A DNA stretch of 64,000 nucleotides from Gammaproteobacteria bacterium (GCA_029880545.1 JAOUOD010000003.1:205222-269221), one strand, 5' to 3'; shown: positions 33,676 to 44,321, numbered from the stretch's first letter. Numbers and translations are program-made. Notes: generated from the letters alone by a model not told the origin.

Positions 33676-34215
33676 ATGGCGAGTGCAAGCGCAAAACCTG
33701 TTCCGAGACTTGATATCGTTATGAGCGAAGCAACCGTGTATCGTCCTGATGAAAAAGACCTGTTGATCATCGAGGCAACCCAGGGTGGTTTGCCGGTGTC
33801 ACCGACGCCGTATCATGACATAGCTGAAGCCCTGGATATGGACCCGGAAGATGTGATGCAGCGTGTACGCACAATGCAGGAGCACGGCGTGATTCGGCGA
33901 ATCGGTATTGTGCCCAATCATTACAAGCTCGGTTATACGGCCAACGGCATGTCTGTTTGGGATGTTGATGACCGGCATATACGCGAACTGGGGCGAAAGA
34001 TAGGCAGGCTGGATTTTGTCAGTCATTGTTATCATCGACCGCGACATTTGCCGGAATGGCCGTATAACCTGTTTGCCATGGTGCATGGCAGGAACCGTGA
34101 TGAAGTGTTCAGCAAGGTCAAGACTATTGCTGATATGCTGGGTGATGCCAGGCGTGAATACCAGGTATTGTTCAGTACCGAGATTCTGAAAAAGACCGGA
34201 TTGAGATTAAGCTGA
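33676..34215 (+). CDS. nirH: Siroheme decarboxylase subunit, NirH-type
   Basis: 179 residues (or 164 from ATG 33721, MSEATVYRP). Winged-helix segment TPYHDIAEALDMDPEDVMQR, then IRRIGIVPNHYKLGYTANGM and CYHRPRHLPEWPYNLFAMVHG, closely parallel to NirL. It completes the decarboxylase set. nirJ follows after ten bases. Confidence 0.88.
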   Translation: MASASAKPVPRLDIVMSEATVYRPDEKDLLIIEATQGGLPVSPTPYHDIAEALDMDPEDVMQRVRTMQEHGVIRRIGIVPNHYKLGYTANGMSVWDVDDRHIRELGRKIGRLDFVSHCYHRPRHLPEWPYNLFAMVHGRNRDEVFSKVKTIADMLGDARREYQVLFSTEILKKTGLRLS

Positions 34216-34225
34216 GGAGATCGCA

Positions 34226-35425
34226 ATGTTCCGTATAACCCGATACATGCAGGAGCTGGTCTCGCCGACACCACTGCTGCCGGCACGGCAACCGGCCGGG
34301 CCGGTAGTGATATGGAACCTGATCCGGCGTTGCAATCTCAGCTGCAAGCATTGTTACTCCATTTCCGCGCCGAAGGATTTCCCCGGTGAACTGAATACGG
34401 ACGAGGTGTACACGGTAATGGATGACCTGCGCCAGTTCCGCGTACCGGTGCTGATTCTGTCCGGCGGTGAACCATTATTGCGACCCGATATTTTCGATAT
34501 ATCCCGGCGCGCCAAAAACATGGGGTTTTATGTCGGCCTGTCCACCAATGGCACGCTGATTGATGAATCCAATATTCAGCAGATTGCCGACATGGGCTAT
34601 GACTATGTGGGCATCAGCATAGACGGTATTCGTGAAACCCATGACCGGTTTCGCCATCTTGACGGCGCGTACGAGGCATCGATGCGCGCGATTCGCCTGT
34701 GCCGCGATCACGGCATCAAGATCGGCATGCGCTTTACATTGACCCAGGACAATGCGCACGAGTTACCGGAATTGCTGAACATCATGGAACAGGAAGGTGT
34801 GGACAAGTTTTACCTGTCGCACCTGAACTATGCCGGTCGTGGCAACATCAACCGCAAAACCGATGTTGTGCACCAGATGACACGTAACGCCATGGACCTG
34901 TTGTTCGATACCTGCCTGCGCTTCATCAACGAGGGCCGTCCGCGTGAATTTGTTACCGGCAACAATGATGCCGACGGCGTTTACCTGCTCAAGTGGGCGG
35001 CATCACGCTTCCCGGACCGCCTGGATCACTTGCATGCCTTGCTTGCCCAATGGGGCGGCAATGCCAGTGGTGTCAATATTGCCAATATTGATAACCTTGG
35101 TGTTGTTCATCCTGATACCTTCTGGTGGGATTATCCCCTGGGTAACGTCAAGGATCGTCCGTTCTCCGAAATCTGGCAGGACGTATCCGATCCGTTAATG
35201 GCTGGCCTGAAACAAAAGCCTCGACCATTGAAAGGACGGTGTTCGGCCTGTCATTATATGGATATCTGTGGCGGCAATACCCGCGTGCGCGCCTGGCAGC
35301 TGACACAGGATCCCTGGCAAGAGGACCCGGCGTGCTACCTGTTTGACGAAGAACTGGGCATTGAAACGGTTGAAGGCCAGGAGCGACTCAAGGCGACGCC
35401 ATTCAAATGGCATGCTCGGGGCTGA
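34226..35425 (+). CDS. nirJ: Radical SAM heme d1 synthase
   Basis: 399 residues with the radical SAM cluster motif CNLSCKHC (Cys36, Cys40, Cys43), GGEPLLR, and a SPASM-like C-terminal Cys set (CSACHYMDICGG, later PACYLF) for an auxiliary [4Fe-4S] cluster. NirJ replaces the two propionates of didecarboxysiroheme by oxo groups. The ribosome site GAGGAG lies six bases before the ATG. A full-length enzyme with all expected cysteines. Confidence 0.94.
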   Translation: MFRITRYMQELVSPTPLLPARQPAGPVVIWNLIRRCNLSCKHCYSISAPKDFPGELNTDEVYTVMDDLRQFRVPVLILSGGEPLLRPDIFDISRRAKNMGFYVGLSTNGTLIDESNIQQIADMGYDYVGISIDGIRETHDRFRHLDGAYEASMRAIRLCRDHGIKIGMRFTLTQDNAHELPELLNIMEQEGVDKFYLSHLNYAGRGNINRKTDVVHQMTRNAMDLLFDTCLRFINEGRPREFVTGNNDADGVYLLKWAASRFPDRLDHLHALLAQWGGNASGVNIANIDNLGVVHPDTFWWDYPLGNVKDRPFSEIWQDVSDPLMAGLKQKPRPLKGRCSACHYMDICGGNTRVRAWQLTQDPWQEDPACYLFDEELGIETVEGQERLKATPFKWHARG

Positions 35426-35456
35426 ATTCGAACATAACAAGAACCGGAAATACATC

Positions 35457-37022
35457 ATGCGTTACGGGTTACTGGTTGCATTACTGGTCAGTGTTCCCCG
35501 GGTCCTGGCTTCTGCGGAAGCCGGCAATCCGGGCACTGCCGACGTTGCCAAACTGTACACAACTCATTGTGCATCCTGTCATGGCACTGATCGCCTGGGC
35601 TCCATGGGGCCGGCGCTGCTACCGGAAAATCTTGGTCGACTGAAAAAGCCCATGGCCGAGCAGGTTGTTGCCAAGGGGCGCGCGGCAACACAAATGCCGG
35701 GCTTTGCCGACAAGCTCAAACCGGGGCAAATCACTTCGCTGGTGGATTATGTCTATTCGCCCCTGGCCAGTGTGCCGGACTGGGGCATGAAAGAGATCAA
35801 GGCCAGTCATGTACGCCATTACGATGTGAACAAGCTGTCTTCATCCATGACCTACAAGGCCGACCCGCTGAACCTGTTTATTGTTGTTGAACTGGGTGAT
35901 CACCATGCCACGGTGCTGGATGGCGACAAGCTGGAACCGATTCATCGTTTTGCCACGCGCTTTGCCCTGCATGGCGGACCCAAGTATTCACCGGATGGCC
36001 GGTTTGTCTATTTTGCCTCGCGCGACGGCTGGATCAGCAAGTTCGACATGTACAACCTGAAGACCGTTGCCGAAGTGCGTGCCGGTATCAATACCCGCAA
36101 TCTTGCCGTGTCCGGTGATGGCCGTTACGCCATGGTGGCCAATTACCTGCCGCATACACTGGTGGTGCTGGATACCGAAACGTTACAACCCATTAGCGTC
36201 ATCCCGGTCAGGAACGAGCAGGGCAAGAGTTCGCGTGTCAGTGCCGTGTATACGGCATCACCAAGAGAAAGTTTTGTTGCCGCGCTTAAGGACATCCCGG
36301 AAGTCTGGGAAATCAGTTATTCGGACAATCCCGAGCCGGTGTACAAGGGCCTGGTGCATGACTACCGCTACAAGGAAGGCCTCGCAGACGAGAGCCGGTT
36401 CCCGGTTCGCAGTATCCCGCTGGAAGATTACCTCGATGACTTCTTTTTCGATCAGTCCTACACGCACCTGATGGGCGCGGCGCGCAACGGCAAGAATGGC
36501 CAGGTGGTTAACATGAATATCCGGCGCAAGATTGCTGATCTTGATTTGACCGGCCTGCCGCACCTGGGTTCAGGAATTACCTGGGACTACAAGGGCAAGC
36601 CGGTGCTGGCGACGCCCAACCTGAAAAAGAATGAAATCAGCATCATTGATATGAAGACCTGGAAAACCATCAAGCGCATCGAAACGCAGGGCCCGGGATT
36701 TTTCATGCGCAGTCATGAAAACACAGATTACGCCTGGGCCGATGTGTTTTTCGGTCCCAACAAGGATGTCGTGCATATCATCGACAAGCGCACGCTCGAG
36801 ATCGTCAAGACGCTGCGACCAGAGCCGGGCAAAACCGCGGCTCACGTGGAGTTTGATCGTCACGGGCGTTACGCCTTATTAAGCATATGGGACGATGACG
36901 GCGCGCTGGTGATTTATGACAGCCAGAGCCTGAAAGAGCTGAAGCGCATTCCCATGAAAAAGCCGTCCGGCAAGTACAACGTCTATAACAAGACACGGCT
37001 GTCGTCCGGAACCAGTCACTGA
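35457..37022 (+). CDS. nirN: Dihydro-heme d1 dehydrogenase, NirS-like cytochrome
   Basis: 521 residues from ATG 35457: a signal peptide (RYGLLVALLVSVPRVLASA), a c-heme domain with CASCH and a d1-binding propeller related to NirS, ending MKKPSGKYNVYNK. NirN oxidises the last side chain to acrylate and transfers heme d1 to NirS. The position after nirJ at the end of the operon is usual. The frame remains open upstream into the nirJ end, but that part lacks a signal peptide. The absence of a strong ribosome site suggests translation coupled to nirJ. Confidence 0.92.
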   Translation: MRYGLLVALLVSVPRVLASAEAGNPGTADVAKLYTTHCASCHGTDRLGSMGPALLPENLGRLKKPMAEQVVAKGRAATQMPGFADKLKPGQITSLVDYVYSPLASVPDWGMKEIKASHVRHYDVNKLSSSMTYKADPLNLFIVVELGDHHATVLDGDKLEPIHRFATRFALHGGPKYSPDGRFVYFASRDGWISKFDMYNLKTVAEVRAGINTRNLAVSGDGRYAMVANYLPHTLVVLDTETLQPISVIPVRNEQGKSSRVSAVYTASPRESFVAALKDIPEVWEISYSDNPEPVYKGLVHDYRYKEGLADESRFPVRSIPLEDYLDDFFFDQSYTHLMGAARNGKNGQVVNMNIRRKIADLDLTGLPHLGSGITWDYKGKPVLATPNLKKNEISIIDMKTWKTIKRIETQGPGFFMRSHENTDYAWADVFFGPNKDVVHIIDKRTLEIVKTLRPEPGKTAAHVEFDRHGRYALLSIWDDDGALVIYDSQSLKELKRIPMKKPSGKYNVYNKTRLSSGTSH

Positions 37023-37074
37023 CGGGGATCGACTTTACTAGACCCGGTTCCGGCAGCGGTTTATGCTCCGGCCC

Positions 37075-37773
37075 ATGTCAGAATTGAGTCAGCTAGATTT
37101 ATCCCGCCTGCGCCAGTACCGCACCCACCTGTTTTACGAAGGCAGCAGTACCCGTCCGGAAGTGGCCTTGATCGAGTACCAGGGTGAAAAAGCCGTGCTC
37201 AAGGACTTCAATGCCGGTCACGGCGGCTTTGGTTTCCTGTTCGGGCCATTACTCATCTGGCGCGAGGTCCGCGCCCTGCGATACCTGGAAGGCGTTCCGG
37301 GTATCCCGAGACTGCTGTCCCGGCCCAATCGCCGGGCGGTATTGATGCAGCACATTGACGGACGCACCGCCAAGGCCGTGCCCAAGGGTGAGTTGGGCGC
37401 CGACTTTTTTGTGCGTATGACCGAGCGGATTAATGCCATGCATGATCGTGGCGTGGTGCACTGTGACCTGCGCAGTGGCGGTAACACTATAATAGATAAT
37501 GATGGAAACCCGTATTTTATCGATTTTGTCTCGCACCTGCGCCGCGGTGGTCGCTGGAATCCCGTCGGTCGCTGGGTATTTCGCCAGTTTGAAATTGCCG
37601 ATCACATTGCCATTATCCGGCTCAAGCGCCGGCTGGCGCCGGGACTGCTGACCGAGGCGGACCAGGCGCTGCTGGATCTGGACAAAAACCATCCCATTGC
37701 CCGTAGTGCCCGCTTTGTCGGCCACGGTATTCGCCGGGTATTGCAGTTGATTCTGGGCAAACCCCGACTTTAA
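37075..37773 (+). CDS. Small RIO/Kdo-kinase-like protein
   Basis: About 232 residues with reduced protein-kinase features: a phosphate-anchoring Lys in KAVLKDF, the catalytic loop VVHCDLRSGGNTII, and FIDFVSH in place of DFG. Proteins of this size include lipopolysaccharide core kinases and RIO-like small kinases. A membrane-associated sugar or lipid kinase is possible; the substrate is unknown. It begins 52 bases after nirN but has no known link to denitrification. ATG 37075 is preferred over 37063. Confidence 0.75.
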   Translation: MSELSQLDLSRLRQYRTHLFYEGSSTRPEVALIEYQGEKAVLKDFNAGHGGFGFLFGPLLIWREVRALRYLEGVPGIPRLLSRPNRRAVLMQHIDGRTAKAVPKGELGADFFVRMTERINAMHDRGVVHCDLRSGGNTIIDNDGNPYFIDFVSHLRRGGRWNPVGRWVFRQFEIADHIAIIRLKRRLAPGLLTEADQALLDLDKNHPIARSARFVGHGIRRVLQLILGKPRL

Positions 37774-37904
37774 GGGTTTTTTCCCGGCCCGTTGGGGCTG
37801 CAAAGCCCGGAATGTTCGGGTAAAGTCCGCGTTCACATTTTTTTGGCCGCGCCACGGCAGTGCCGGTTTGGGCGCGAAAACTGACATTTTAGGAAGGCAA
37901 GCTC

Positions 37905-38597
37905 ATGGCTGATTTCAAGATTGCACCGTCTATTCTTTCCGCGGATTTCGCCCGCCTGGGTGAGGAAGTGGACAACGTCATCAAGTCCGGTGCCGATATT
38001 GTGCACTTTGATGTCATGGACAATCACTACGTGCCCAACCTGACTATTGGCCCGCTGGTGTGCGAAGCCCTGCGCAAGCATGGCGTAACGGCCGAGATCG
38101 ATGTGCACCTGATGGTGAAGCCGGTGGATCGTATTATCCCGGATTTTGCCAAGGCCGGTGCCAGCTACATTACATTCCACCCGGAAGCCTCCGAGCATGT
38201 CGATCGCTCGCTGCAACTGATTCGTGAATTGGGCTGCAAGTCCGGCCTGGTATTCAACCCGGCGACACCGCTGGACGTACTGAAGTACGTCATCGACAAG
38301 GTCGACATGGTGCTGCTCATGTCGGTTAACCCCGGCTTTGGCGGCCAGTCCTTCATTCCTTCAGCGCTGGACAAGCTGCGCGAGGCACGCAAGATCATCG
38401 ACGACTCCGGTCGCGATATTCGCCTGGAAATTGATGGCGGCGTCAAAGTGGACAATATTCGTGAAATCGCTGAAGCCGGTGCGGACACCTTTGTTGCCGG
38501 TTCCGCCATCTTCGGCGCCAAGAATGACTCCGATGCCAATGTCTACGACACGGTGATCAAGGCCATGCGAGACGAGCTGGCCAAGTCTGGCAAGTAA
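37905..38597 (+). CDS. rpe: Ribulose-phosphate 3-epimerase
   Basis: 230 residues with [47 protein letters not shown] and LEIDGGV signatures of this TIM-barrel enzyme, which interconverts ribulose-5-phosphate and xylulose-5-phosphate. GGAAGG lies before the ATG. The order rpe-gph-trpE is common in gammaproteobacteria and supports a conserved chromosomal segment. Confidence 0.97.
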   Translation: MADFKIAPSILSADFARLGEEVDNVIKSGADIVHFDVMDNHYVPNLTIGPLVCEALRKHGVTAEIDVHLMVKPVDRIIPDFAKAGASYITFHPEASEHVDRSLQLIRELGCKSGLVFNPATPLDVLKYVIDKVDMVLLMSVNPGFGGQSFIPSALDKLREARKIIDDSGRDIRLEIDGGVKVDNIREIAEAGADTFVAGSAIFGAKNDSDANVYDTVIKAMRDELAKSGK

Positions 38598-38615
38598 CCG
38601 GAGTACCAGGGAGCC

Positions 38616-39308
38616 ATGATCAACAAACCGGAAATGATCCTGATCGACGTGGATGGCACGCTGGTGGACAGCGTGCCTGATCTTGCTTATTGCGTCGATG
38701 AGATGATGAAAGCCGTGGGTCGCCCGGAACATGGCGAGGCTGCAGTACGCAACTGGGTAGGCAACGGCGTTGAGCGACTGGTACGGCGGGCCCTGGTCGG
38801 GCAGCTGGATGGCGAGCCGGATGATGCTGACTTCGACGAGGCCTACCCGATATTTCTCGACCTGTATGCGGAAAATACCAGCAAGCGCAGCTGCCTGTAC
38901 CCGGGCGTGAAAGAGGCGCTGGACTATATGAAGGGCGAAAGTTATCAGCTTGGCTGTGTAACCAACAAGGCGGCACAGTTTACCGAGCCGTTACTGGCCG
39001 ACCTGGGCGTGAAGGATTATTTTGGAATTCTGGTTTGCGGTGATACGCTGATGAAGAAGAAGCCGGACCCGCTGCCGCTGCTGCATTCGGCCCGGCATTT
39101 TGGTGCGGCGCCGGAGCGCAGTCTCATGATTGGTGACTCCATCAGCGACGTCAAGGCGGCCCGGGCAGCCGGTTTCCAGATTGTGTGCATGAGCTATGGC
39201 TACAACCACGGCGTTGATATCCGCGAGGCTGAACCTGATGCGGTCATGGACTCCATGATCGAGATCCGGGAGTTGCTGGAAAATGCGCAAGAACTGAAAG
39301 CCGGGTAA
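38616..39308 (+). CDS. gph: Phosphoglycolate phosphatase
   Basis: 230 residues of the HAD superfamily: nucleophile Asp in LIDVDGTLVDSVPDL, cap domain, CVTNK (motif II), KKKPDPLPL (motif III Lys) and GDSISDVKAARAAG (motif IV acidic residues). It removes 2-phosphoglycolate formed during DNA repair or by Rubisco. It lies 18 bases behind rpe and is probably cotranscribed with it. Confidence 0.93.
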   Translation: MINKPEMILIDVDGTLVDSVPDLAYCVDEMMKAVGRPEHGEAAVRNWVGNGVERLVRRALVGQLDGEPDDADFDEAYPIFLDLYAENTSKRSCLYPGVKEALDYMKGESYQLGCVTNKAAQFTEPLLADLGVKDYFGILVCGDTLMKKKPDPLPLLHSARHFGAAPERSLMIGDSISDVKAARAAGFQIVCMSYGYNHGVDIREAEPDAVMDSMIEIRELLENAQELKAG

Positions 39309-39367
39309 GATAGCTGGCAGAATGTCACGTTGACAGGATCATTCCAAAAGCATCACCAGGAAAGAAT

Positions 39368-39418
39368 ATGAAACAACAACACATGGAATTGCTGAAAGGT
39401 CGATGGCGGGGTTGGTAG
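39368..39418 (+). CDS. trpL: trp operon leader peptide (16 residues)
   Basis: ATG after AGGAAAG opens a short frame encoding MKQQHMELLKGRWRGW and stop, with two Trp codons among the last four residues, 51 bases before the trpE start. Short leaders with clustered Trp codons control trp attenuation: a stalled ribosome changes RNA folding. The gene is too short for standard annotation. Near it, 39373-39383 is complementary to 39434-39444 over 11 bases, a possible leader fold. I do not see a strong terminator hairpin, so the mechanism is not fully visible. Confidence 0.7.
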   Translation: MKQQHMELLKGRWRGW

Positions 39419-39444
39419 TTACCGTTTCGGTTTTGTGTTGTTGT
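39373..39444 (+). promoter_or_regulatory. Long-range complementarity in the trp leader
   Basis: ACAACAACACA (39373-39383), inside the start of the leader peptide, is the exact reverse complement of TGTGTTGTTGT (39434-39444). A small ACCG/CGGT stem followed by T residues (39421-39434) lies between leader stop and trpE. Ribosome position on trpL would open or close the long pairing. Confidence 0.5.
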
Positions 39445-39468
39445 CAGAAATTATAATGGTGATCATTC

Positions 39469-40944
39469 ATGGACAAATTACGTTTTCAGGCGCTGGCCGC
39501 CGAGGGCTATAACCGCATTCCGCTCATGCGCGAGGTGCTGGCCGACCTCGATACACCCTTAAGTACCTATATCAAGCTGGCCAAGGGGCCATATTCCTAT
39601 CTTTTTGAGTCAGTCCAGGGCGGCGAGAAATGGGGGCGTTACTCCATTATCGGACTGCCTTGCCGTACCGTGCTCAGTGTTCGCGGTTTTGATATCGAGA
39701 TATCGCGTGACGGCAACGTGATTGAACGCGAAACCGTTACCGATCCGCTGCGTTATATTCGTGACTTCAGGCAACGTTACCGTATGCCCGAGATTGACGA
39801 CTTGCCGCGATTCACCGGCGGACTGGTTGGCTACTTTGCCTATGAGACTGTTCGCTACATTGAGCCGCGCCTGCGTACCGAGCGCAAACCGGACACCATT
39901 GATTCGGCAGATATCATGTTAATGGTATCGGATGAAGTAGTGGTGTTCGATAATCTCGCCGGCAAGCTTTATATCGTTATTCATGTCAACCCTGAAATTG
40001 ATGATGCCTATGACCGCGCCAATGCGCGACTTGATGAACTGGCAGCACGCCTGCATGGCCCGCTCCCGGATTCGGGCAACGACCATGAACCAGGCAGCGT
40101 AAATGAAGACGATTTTGCATCCGGTTTTCCCGAGCAGAAATTCATGACCGCGGTCGAGCGTGCCAAGAAGTACATTCATGACGGCGATATCATGCAGGTA
40201 GTGCTGTCACAACGCATGTCGATCCCGTTTGCAGCGCCACCGCTGGATCTGTATCGCGCGTTGCGCAGCCTGAATCCTTCGCCGTACATGTACTTCATGG
40301 ATATTGGCAACAGCCATATTGTCGGTTCATCGCCGGAAATCCTGGCTCGCCTGGAAGATGGCGAGGTTACGGTTCGGCCCATAGCCGGGACACGCCGGCG
40401 CGGCCATACGGAGGCCGAGGACAAGGCCATGGAAGTCGAGCTGCTTGCCGATCCCAAGGAGCGCGCCGAGCACATCATGCTGATGGACCTGGGTCGTAAC
40501 GATATTGGCCGTGTGGCAGAAATCGGTTCGGTAGAAGTGACTGACCAGATGGCCATCGAGCGCTATTCGCACGTGATGCATATCGTGTCCAATGTCACCG
40601 GCAAGCTGGAAGATGGCTATGACGCCATTGATGTATTGCGCGCAACATTCCCTGCCGGTACCGTCAGCGGCGCGCCCAAGGTAAGGGCAATGGAGATCAT
40701 TGATGAGTTTGAACCGGCCCGGCGCGGCATTTATGCCGGCGCGGTCGGTTATATCGGCTGGAACGGCAACATGGATACCGCCATTGCCATACGCACCGCG
40801 GTGATCAAGGACGGCATGCTGTATATTCAGGCGGGCGCCGGCATAGTCGCCGACTCGCAGCCGCAGATGGAATGGAAGGAAACCATGAACAAGGGTCGGG
40901 CTATATTTCGTGCTGTCAGCCATGCTGTAGCCGGATTAAGGTAA
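39469..40944 (+). CDS. trpE: Anthranilate synthase component I
   Basis: 491 residues with the chorismate-binding domain motifs [22 protein letters not shown]-like [54 protein letters not shown] and [14 protein letters not shown]. The N-terminal part includes the feedback Trp-binding [20 protein letters not shown]. It converts chorismate and ammonia to anthranilate. Preceded by the leader peptide and followed by trpG after 10 bases. Confidence 0.97.
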   Translation: MDKLRFQALAAEGYNRIPLMREVLADLDTPLSTYIKLAKGPYSYLFESVQGGEKWGRYSIIGLPCRTVLSVRGFDIEISRDGNVIERETVTDPLRYIRDFRQRYRMPEIDDLPRFTGGLVGYFAYETVRYIEPRLRTERKPDTIDSADIMLMVSDEVVVFDNLAGKLYIVIHVNPEIDDAYDRANARLDELAARLHGPLPDSGNDHEPGSVNEDDFASGFPEQKFMTAVERAKKYIHDGDIMQVVLSQRMSIPFAAPPLDLYRALRSLNPSPYMYFMDIGNSHIVGSSPEILARLEDGEVTVRPIAGTRRRGHTEAEDKAMEVELLADPKERAEHIMLMDLGRNDIGRVAEIGSVEVTDQMAIERYSHVMHIVSNVTGKLEDGYDAIDVLRATFPAGTVSGAPKVRAMEIIDEFEPARRGIYAGAVGYIGWNGNMDTAIAIRTAVIKDGMLYIQAGAGIVADSQPQMEWKETMNKGRAIFRAVSHAVAGLR

Positions 40945-40954
40945 GGGGATCGCC

Positions 40955-41518
40955 ATGTTACTGATGATTGATAATTACGATTCCTTTACCTACAACCTGG
41001 TGCAGTACCTGGGTGAGCTGGGGCAGGATGTGCACGTTTATCGCAATGACCAGATCGGCATTGAGCGCATGGAACAGTTGAACCCGGATCATATCGTGAT
41101 ATCGCCGGGACCTTGTACGCCCAATGAAGCCGGCATCTCCGTTGCGGCGATCAGGCACTTTGCCGGCAAGGTACCGATACTCGGAGTGTGTCTCGGCCAT
41201 CAGAGTATTGGCCAGGCATTCGGCGGCAAAATCATTCATGCCAGGCAAATCATGCACGGCAAGACGTCAATGATTCATCATGATGATCGCGGTGTATTCT
41301 TTGGGTTAAGCAACCCCTTCGAGGCGACTCGTTATCATTCACTGGTTATCGAGCGCGAAAGCCTGCCGGAGTGCCTGGAAATTTCAGCATGGACCGATGA
41401 TGGTGAAATCATGGGTGTGCGTCACAAGCAACTGGCAGTGGAAGGTGTGCAATTTCACCCGGAATCAATACTGACCAGGCACGGCCACGACATGCTGCGC
41501 AATTTTGTTGGCAGCTAG
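40955..41518 (+). CDS. trpG: Anthranilate synthase component II (glutamine amidotransferase)
   Basis: 187 residues. Class I amidotransferase with [29 protein letters not shown], the nucleophile Cys in [15 protein letters not shown], and catalytic His/Glu in [10 protein letters not shown]. It supplies ammonia to TrpE and may also serve PabB in folate synthesis. Separate from trpE and trpD (no fusion). Confidence 0.97.
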   Translation: MLLMIDNYDSFTYNLVQYLGELGQDVHVYRNDQIGIERMEQLNPDHIVISPGPCTPNEAGISVAAIRHFAGKVPILGVCLGHQSIGQAFGGKIIHARQIMHGKTSMIHHDDRGVFFGLSNPFEATRYHSLVIERESLPECLEISAWTDDGEIMGVRHKQLAVEGVQFHPESILTRHGHDMLRNFVGS

Positions 41519-41533
41519 GACAAGGGGGTAACA

Positions 41534-42556
41534 ATGGATATGCAACAGGCAATCAAGGCGCTAACCGAACGTCGTGACCTTGGCAGTGATGACATGCGCG
41601 CGGTGATGCGCTTGATCATGACCGGCGAGGCAACACAGGCGCAGATCGGCGGCTTCCTGATTGGTTTGCGCATGAAGGGCGAAACCGTGGATGAAATTGC
41701 CGCTGCCGCAACGGTAATGCGCGAACTGGCCGCCCATGTTGGAGTTAGTGGACCTCACCTGGTGGATACCTGTGGTACCGGCGGTGATGGCGCCAGCACG
41801 TTTAATATTTCCACGGCGTCGGCATTTGTTGCTGCAGCGGCCGGCGCCCGGGTGGCCAAGCATGGCAATCGATCGATCTCATCGAAGTCGGGCAGTGCCG
41901 ACGTACTGGAAGCGGCCGGGGTGAATCTCGAATTGACGCCGGAGCAGGTGGCGGAATGTGTGAACGAAATTGGCGTCGGGTTCATGTTTGCACCGAAACA
42001 TCATGGCGCCATGAAACACGCTATTGGACCACGCCGGGAAATGGGTGTGCGTACCATCTTTAATGTGCTGGGCCCGTTGACCAATCCGGCCAATGCGCCA
42101 AACCAGGTGCTGGGCGTATTCAGCAAGGACCTGGTCGAGCCCATGGCGCAGGTGTTGCACAAGCTTGGCAGTGAACATGTTATGGTGGTGCACGCCGACG
42201 ACGGCATGGATGAAATCAGCATTGTCGCACCGACGCATGTCGCCGAACTGAAGGATGGCAAGGTAAAGACGTACACGCTGAAACCGGAAGACCTGGATAT
42301 TGCCGCCGGTGATATCAAGGCGCTGGCGGTTGATGGTGTTGAAGCAAGCCTGGCGCGGGTCAAGGCAGTACTGGAAAATGAAGCCGGGCCGTCGCGCGAC
42401 ATCGTTGCGCTGAATGCCGGCGCGGCCATTTACGTGGCAGGGTTGACAGACAGCCTGCAGGCAGGTGTCGACAAGGCATTGCAGGTTATTGCTGATGGTA
42501 GTGCCCGCAAAAAACTGGATCAACTGGTTGAATTGAGCAGCAGGCTCGGCCAGTAA
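41534..42556 (+). CDS. trpD: Anthranilate phosphoribosyltransferase
   Basis: 340 residues with [18 protein letters not shown] (phosphate-binding), [19 protein letters not shown] and [17 protein letters not shown] signatures. It couples anthranilate to PRPP. Located 15 bases after trpG within the operon. Confidence 0.97.
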   Translation: MDMQQAIKALTERRDLGSDDMRAVMRLIMTGEATQAQIGGFLIGLRMKGETVDEIAAAATVMRELAAHVGVSGPHLVDTCGTGGDGASTFNISTASAFVAAAAGARVAKHGNRSISSKSGSADVLEAAGVNLELTPEQVAECVNEIGVGFMFAPKHHGAMKHAIGPRREMGVRTIFNVLGPLTNPANAPNQVLGVFSKDLVEPMAQVLHKLGSEHVMVVHADDGMDEISIVAPTHVAELKDGKVKTYTLKPEDLDIAAGDIKALAVDGVEASLARVKAVLENEAGPSRDIVALNAGAAIYVAGLTDSLQAGVDKALQVIADGSARKKLDQLVELSSRLGQ

Positions 42557-42596
42557 CAGCAGTCAGTAACAACAGATAGAGAGGCAGCTCGGTAAA

Positions 42597-43394
42597 GTGT
42601 CTGATACACCGGATATACTCAGAAAAATTCTTGCCCGCAAGCACGAAGAAGTTGCCGAGCGCAGCAGACAGGTTTCGCTGGCACAAATGATTGTGCATGC
42701 CGAGCAGGCACCAGCAGTACGCGGTTTTGTCGAGGCGCTGCAAAAGAAGATCGCCGCGGGCAACTCCGGCGTTATTGCCGAAATCAAGAAGGCGTCACCC
42801 AGCAAGGGCGTGTTGCGTGAAGATTTCAGGCCCGCCGAGATTGCCGACAGCTATGCAAAGAATGGCGCGGCCTGCCTGTCAGTGCTCACGGATATTGATT
42901 TTTTCCAGGGCGCGGACAGTTACCTGGTGCAGGCGCGTACTGCCTGTGACCTGCCGGTGTTGCGCAAGGAATTTATTGTTGATCCCTACCAGCTATATGA
43001 AGCGCGCGCCATGGGTGCTGATTGCATTCTGTTAATCGTAGCAGCCCTGGATGATGTCCAACTCGCGGAATTCAGCGAACTGGCATTGCGCCTGGACATG
43101 GATGTGCTTGTGGAAGCGCATGATGCCGGTGAGCTGGAGCGGGCGTTGCTTCTGAATCTGCCCATGATCGGTATCAATAACCGCAACCTGCATACTTTCG
43201 AAACCCGGCTTGATACCACCACGCAGTTGCTCGGTCGCATCCCCGGGCATGTACTGGTTGTTACCGAAAGCGGTATTCACAAGCCTGACGATGTGGCGTT
43301 CATGCGCGAGCATGGAGTCAATGCGTTTCTTGTTGGTGAGGCATTTATGCGCGCCGATGATCCGGGGGCGGAACTGGCCAGGTTATTCGAATAG
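42597..43394 (+). CDS. trpC: Indole-3-glycerol phosphate synthase
   Basis: 265 residues from a GTG start, with [67 protein letters not shown] and [10 protein letters not shown]. It closes the indole ring. Monofunctional, without a TrpF domain. Last gene of trpEGDC; trpF, trpB and trpA are not in the window, as is usual for gammaproteobacteria with split trp genes. Confidence 0.97.
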   Translation: MSDTPDILRKILARKHEEVAERSRQVSLAQMIVHAEQAPAVRGFVEALQKKIAAGNSGVIAEIKKASPSKGVLREDFRPAEIADSYAKNGAACLSVLTDIDFFQGADSYLVQARTACDLPVLRKEFIVDPYQLYEARAMGADCILLIVAALDDVQLAEFSELALRLDMDVLVEAHDAGELERALLLNLPMIGINNRNLHTFETRLDTTTQLLGRIPGHVLVVTESGIHKPDDVAFMREHGVNAFLVGEAFMRADDPGAELARLFE

Positions 43395-43428
43395 CGTCGG
43401 CAACGCCGTCAGGCGCGTTTCTCCCAGT

Positions 43429-43449
43429 GAGCCATGCCCGGCATGGCTC
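43429..43449. repeat. 21-nt palindrome between trpC and crp
   Basis: GAGCCATGCC and GGCATGGCTC flank a single C, in the 290-base gap between the convergent trpC and crp genes. It could form a hairpin in either transcript; no T-run follows on either side. No gene is supported in this gap. Confidence 0.5.
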
Positions 43450-43685
43450 GTTCAAAATTCCCAGGTATCGGATTGGCACCGAGGGCGATGGCGGGAAGAT
43501 TTTGTATTCAGCAGGAGCAGGCCAGCCTGTTCTTTCACGGGAATCGTTAGTGCCTGGAATTCGTCTGCTGCGGTCGACAAGCGATTTGCTGACTACAGGC
43601 CCAGCCGAAGCCGGAATGGCCGGGTTGCCGTACACGCGAATATCAAACGCGGAGCCATCCCCCGATCTCGAGGCGGAACGCTCCT

Positions 43686-44321
43686 CTAGCGGGTGTTGTT
43701 GACCACGATATTGCGGCCATCAATCTGGACCAGGCCTTGGGTTTCCAGGTTCTTGAGTACCTTGCCGGCCATCTCTCGCGAGCAGTTAACCAGTTTGCCC
43801 AGCTCTTCACGAGAAATGCGTACCATCATGCCGTCCGGGTGGGTCATGGCTTCGGTATCCTTGGCCAGATCCAGCAATGCACGGGCCACGCGACCGGTGA
43901 CATCAAGGAATGCAAGCTGTCCGAGTCGGCGACTGGTTTCCTTCAGGCGCTCGGCAGTCTGGCCACATAGTTGTGGCCACATGTCCGGTTCTTCCTTGCA
44001 GAACGCGCGGAAGCTGTCGTAATCAATGCTGGCTACCTCGGTTTCGGTGCGAGTCTTTACCCAGGCGGTACGGCCTTCGCCCTTGTCGAACAGGCCCAGT
44101 TCGCCAAAGTAGGTGCCAGGGCCCAGGTAAGCCAGGATCAGCTCATTACCATCATCATCTTCCATGTAAACCATGACCGAGCCTTCGGTAATGTAATAGA
44201 GTGACTTGGGTACTGCGCCAGCGCGAACAATGAATTCCTTGGCTTTGTAGCGGCGGCGAACCGATTGTGCCAGCAGTTTTTGTACTTCGGGGGTAAGTTT
44301 GGATTCTACAATTTTCGACAC
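43686..44321 (-). CDS. crp: CRP-family cAMP receptor regulator (Vfr-like)
   Basis: 211 residues. The cyclic-nucleotide domain contains GTYFGELGLFDKGEGRTAWV, with the Glu, Arg and Thr expected to contact cAMP. After the long C-helix (PQLCGQTAERLKETSRRLGQ) comes AFLDVTGRVARALLDLAKD and the HTH SREELGKLVNCSREMAGKVL. The alignment with E. coli CRP is close through the whole length. It lacks the N-terminal cysteines of FNR and is not a DNR. Divergent from an osmC gene, as crp and yhfA are neighbours in E. coli. Confidence 0.93.
   Translation of the reverse strand: MSKIVESKLTPEVQKLLAQSVRRRYKAKEFIVRAGAVPKSLYYITEGSVMVYMEDDDGNELILAYLGPGTYFGELGLFDKGEGRTAWVKTRTETEVASIDYDSFRAFCKEEPDMWPQLCGQTAERLKETSRRLGQLAFLDVTGRVARALLDLAKDTEAMTHPDGMMVRISREELGKLVNCSREMAGKVLKNLETQGLVQIDGRNIVVNNTR

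Noticed and set aside
43427-43702. 91-codon frame between trpC and crp
   Set aside because: No ribosome site or family pattern; it runs into the crp gene on the other strand.
43686-44321. FNR or DNR regulator of the nir and nor-like genes
   Set aside because: No N-terminal iron-sulfur cysteines, and the cAMP-binding residues and HTH align with CRP/Vfr.
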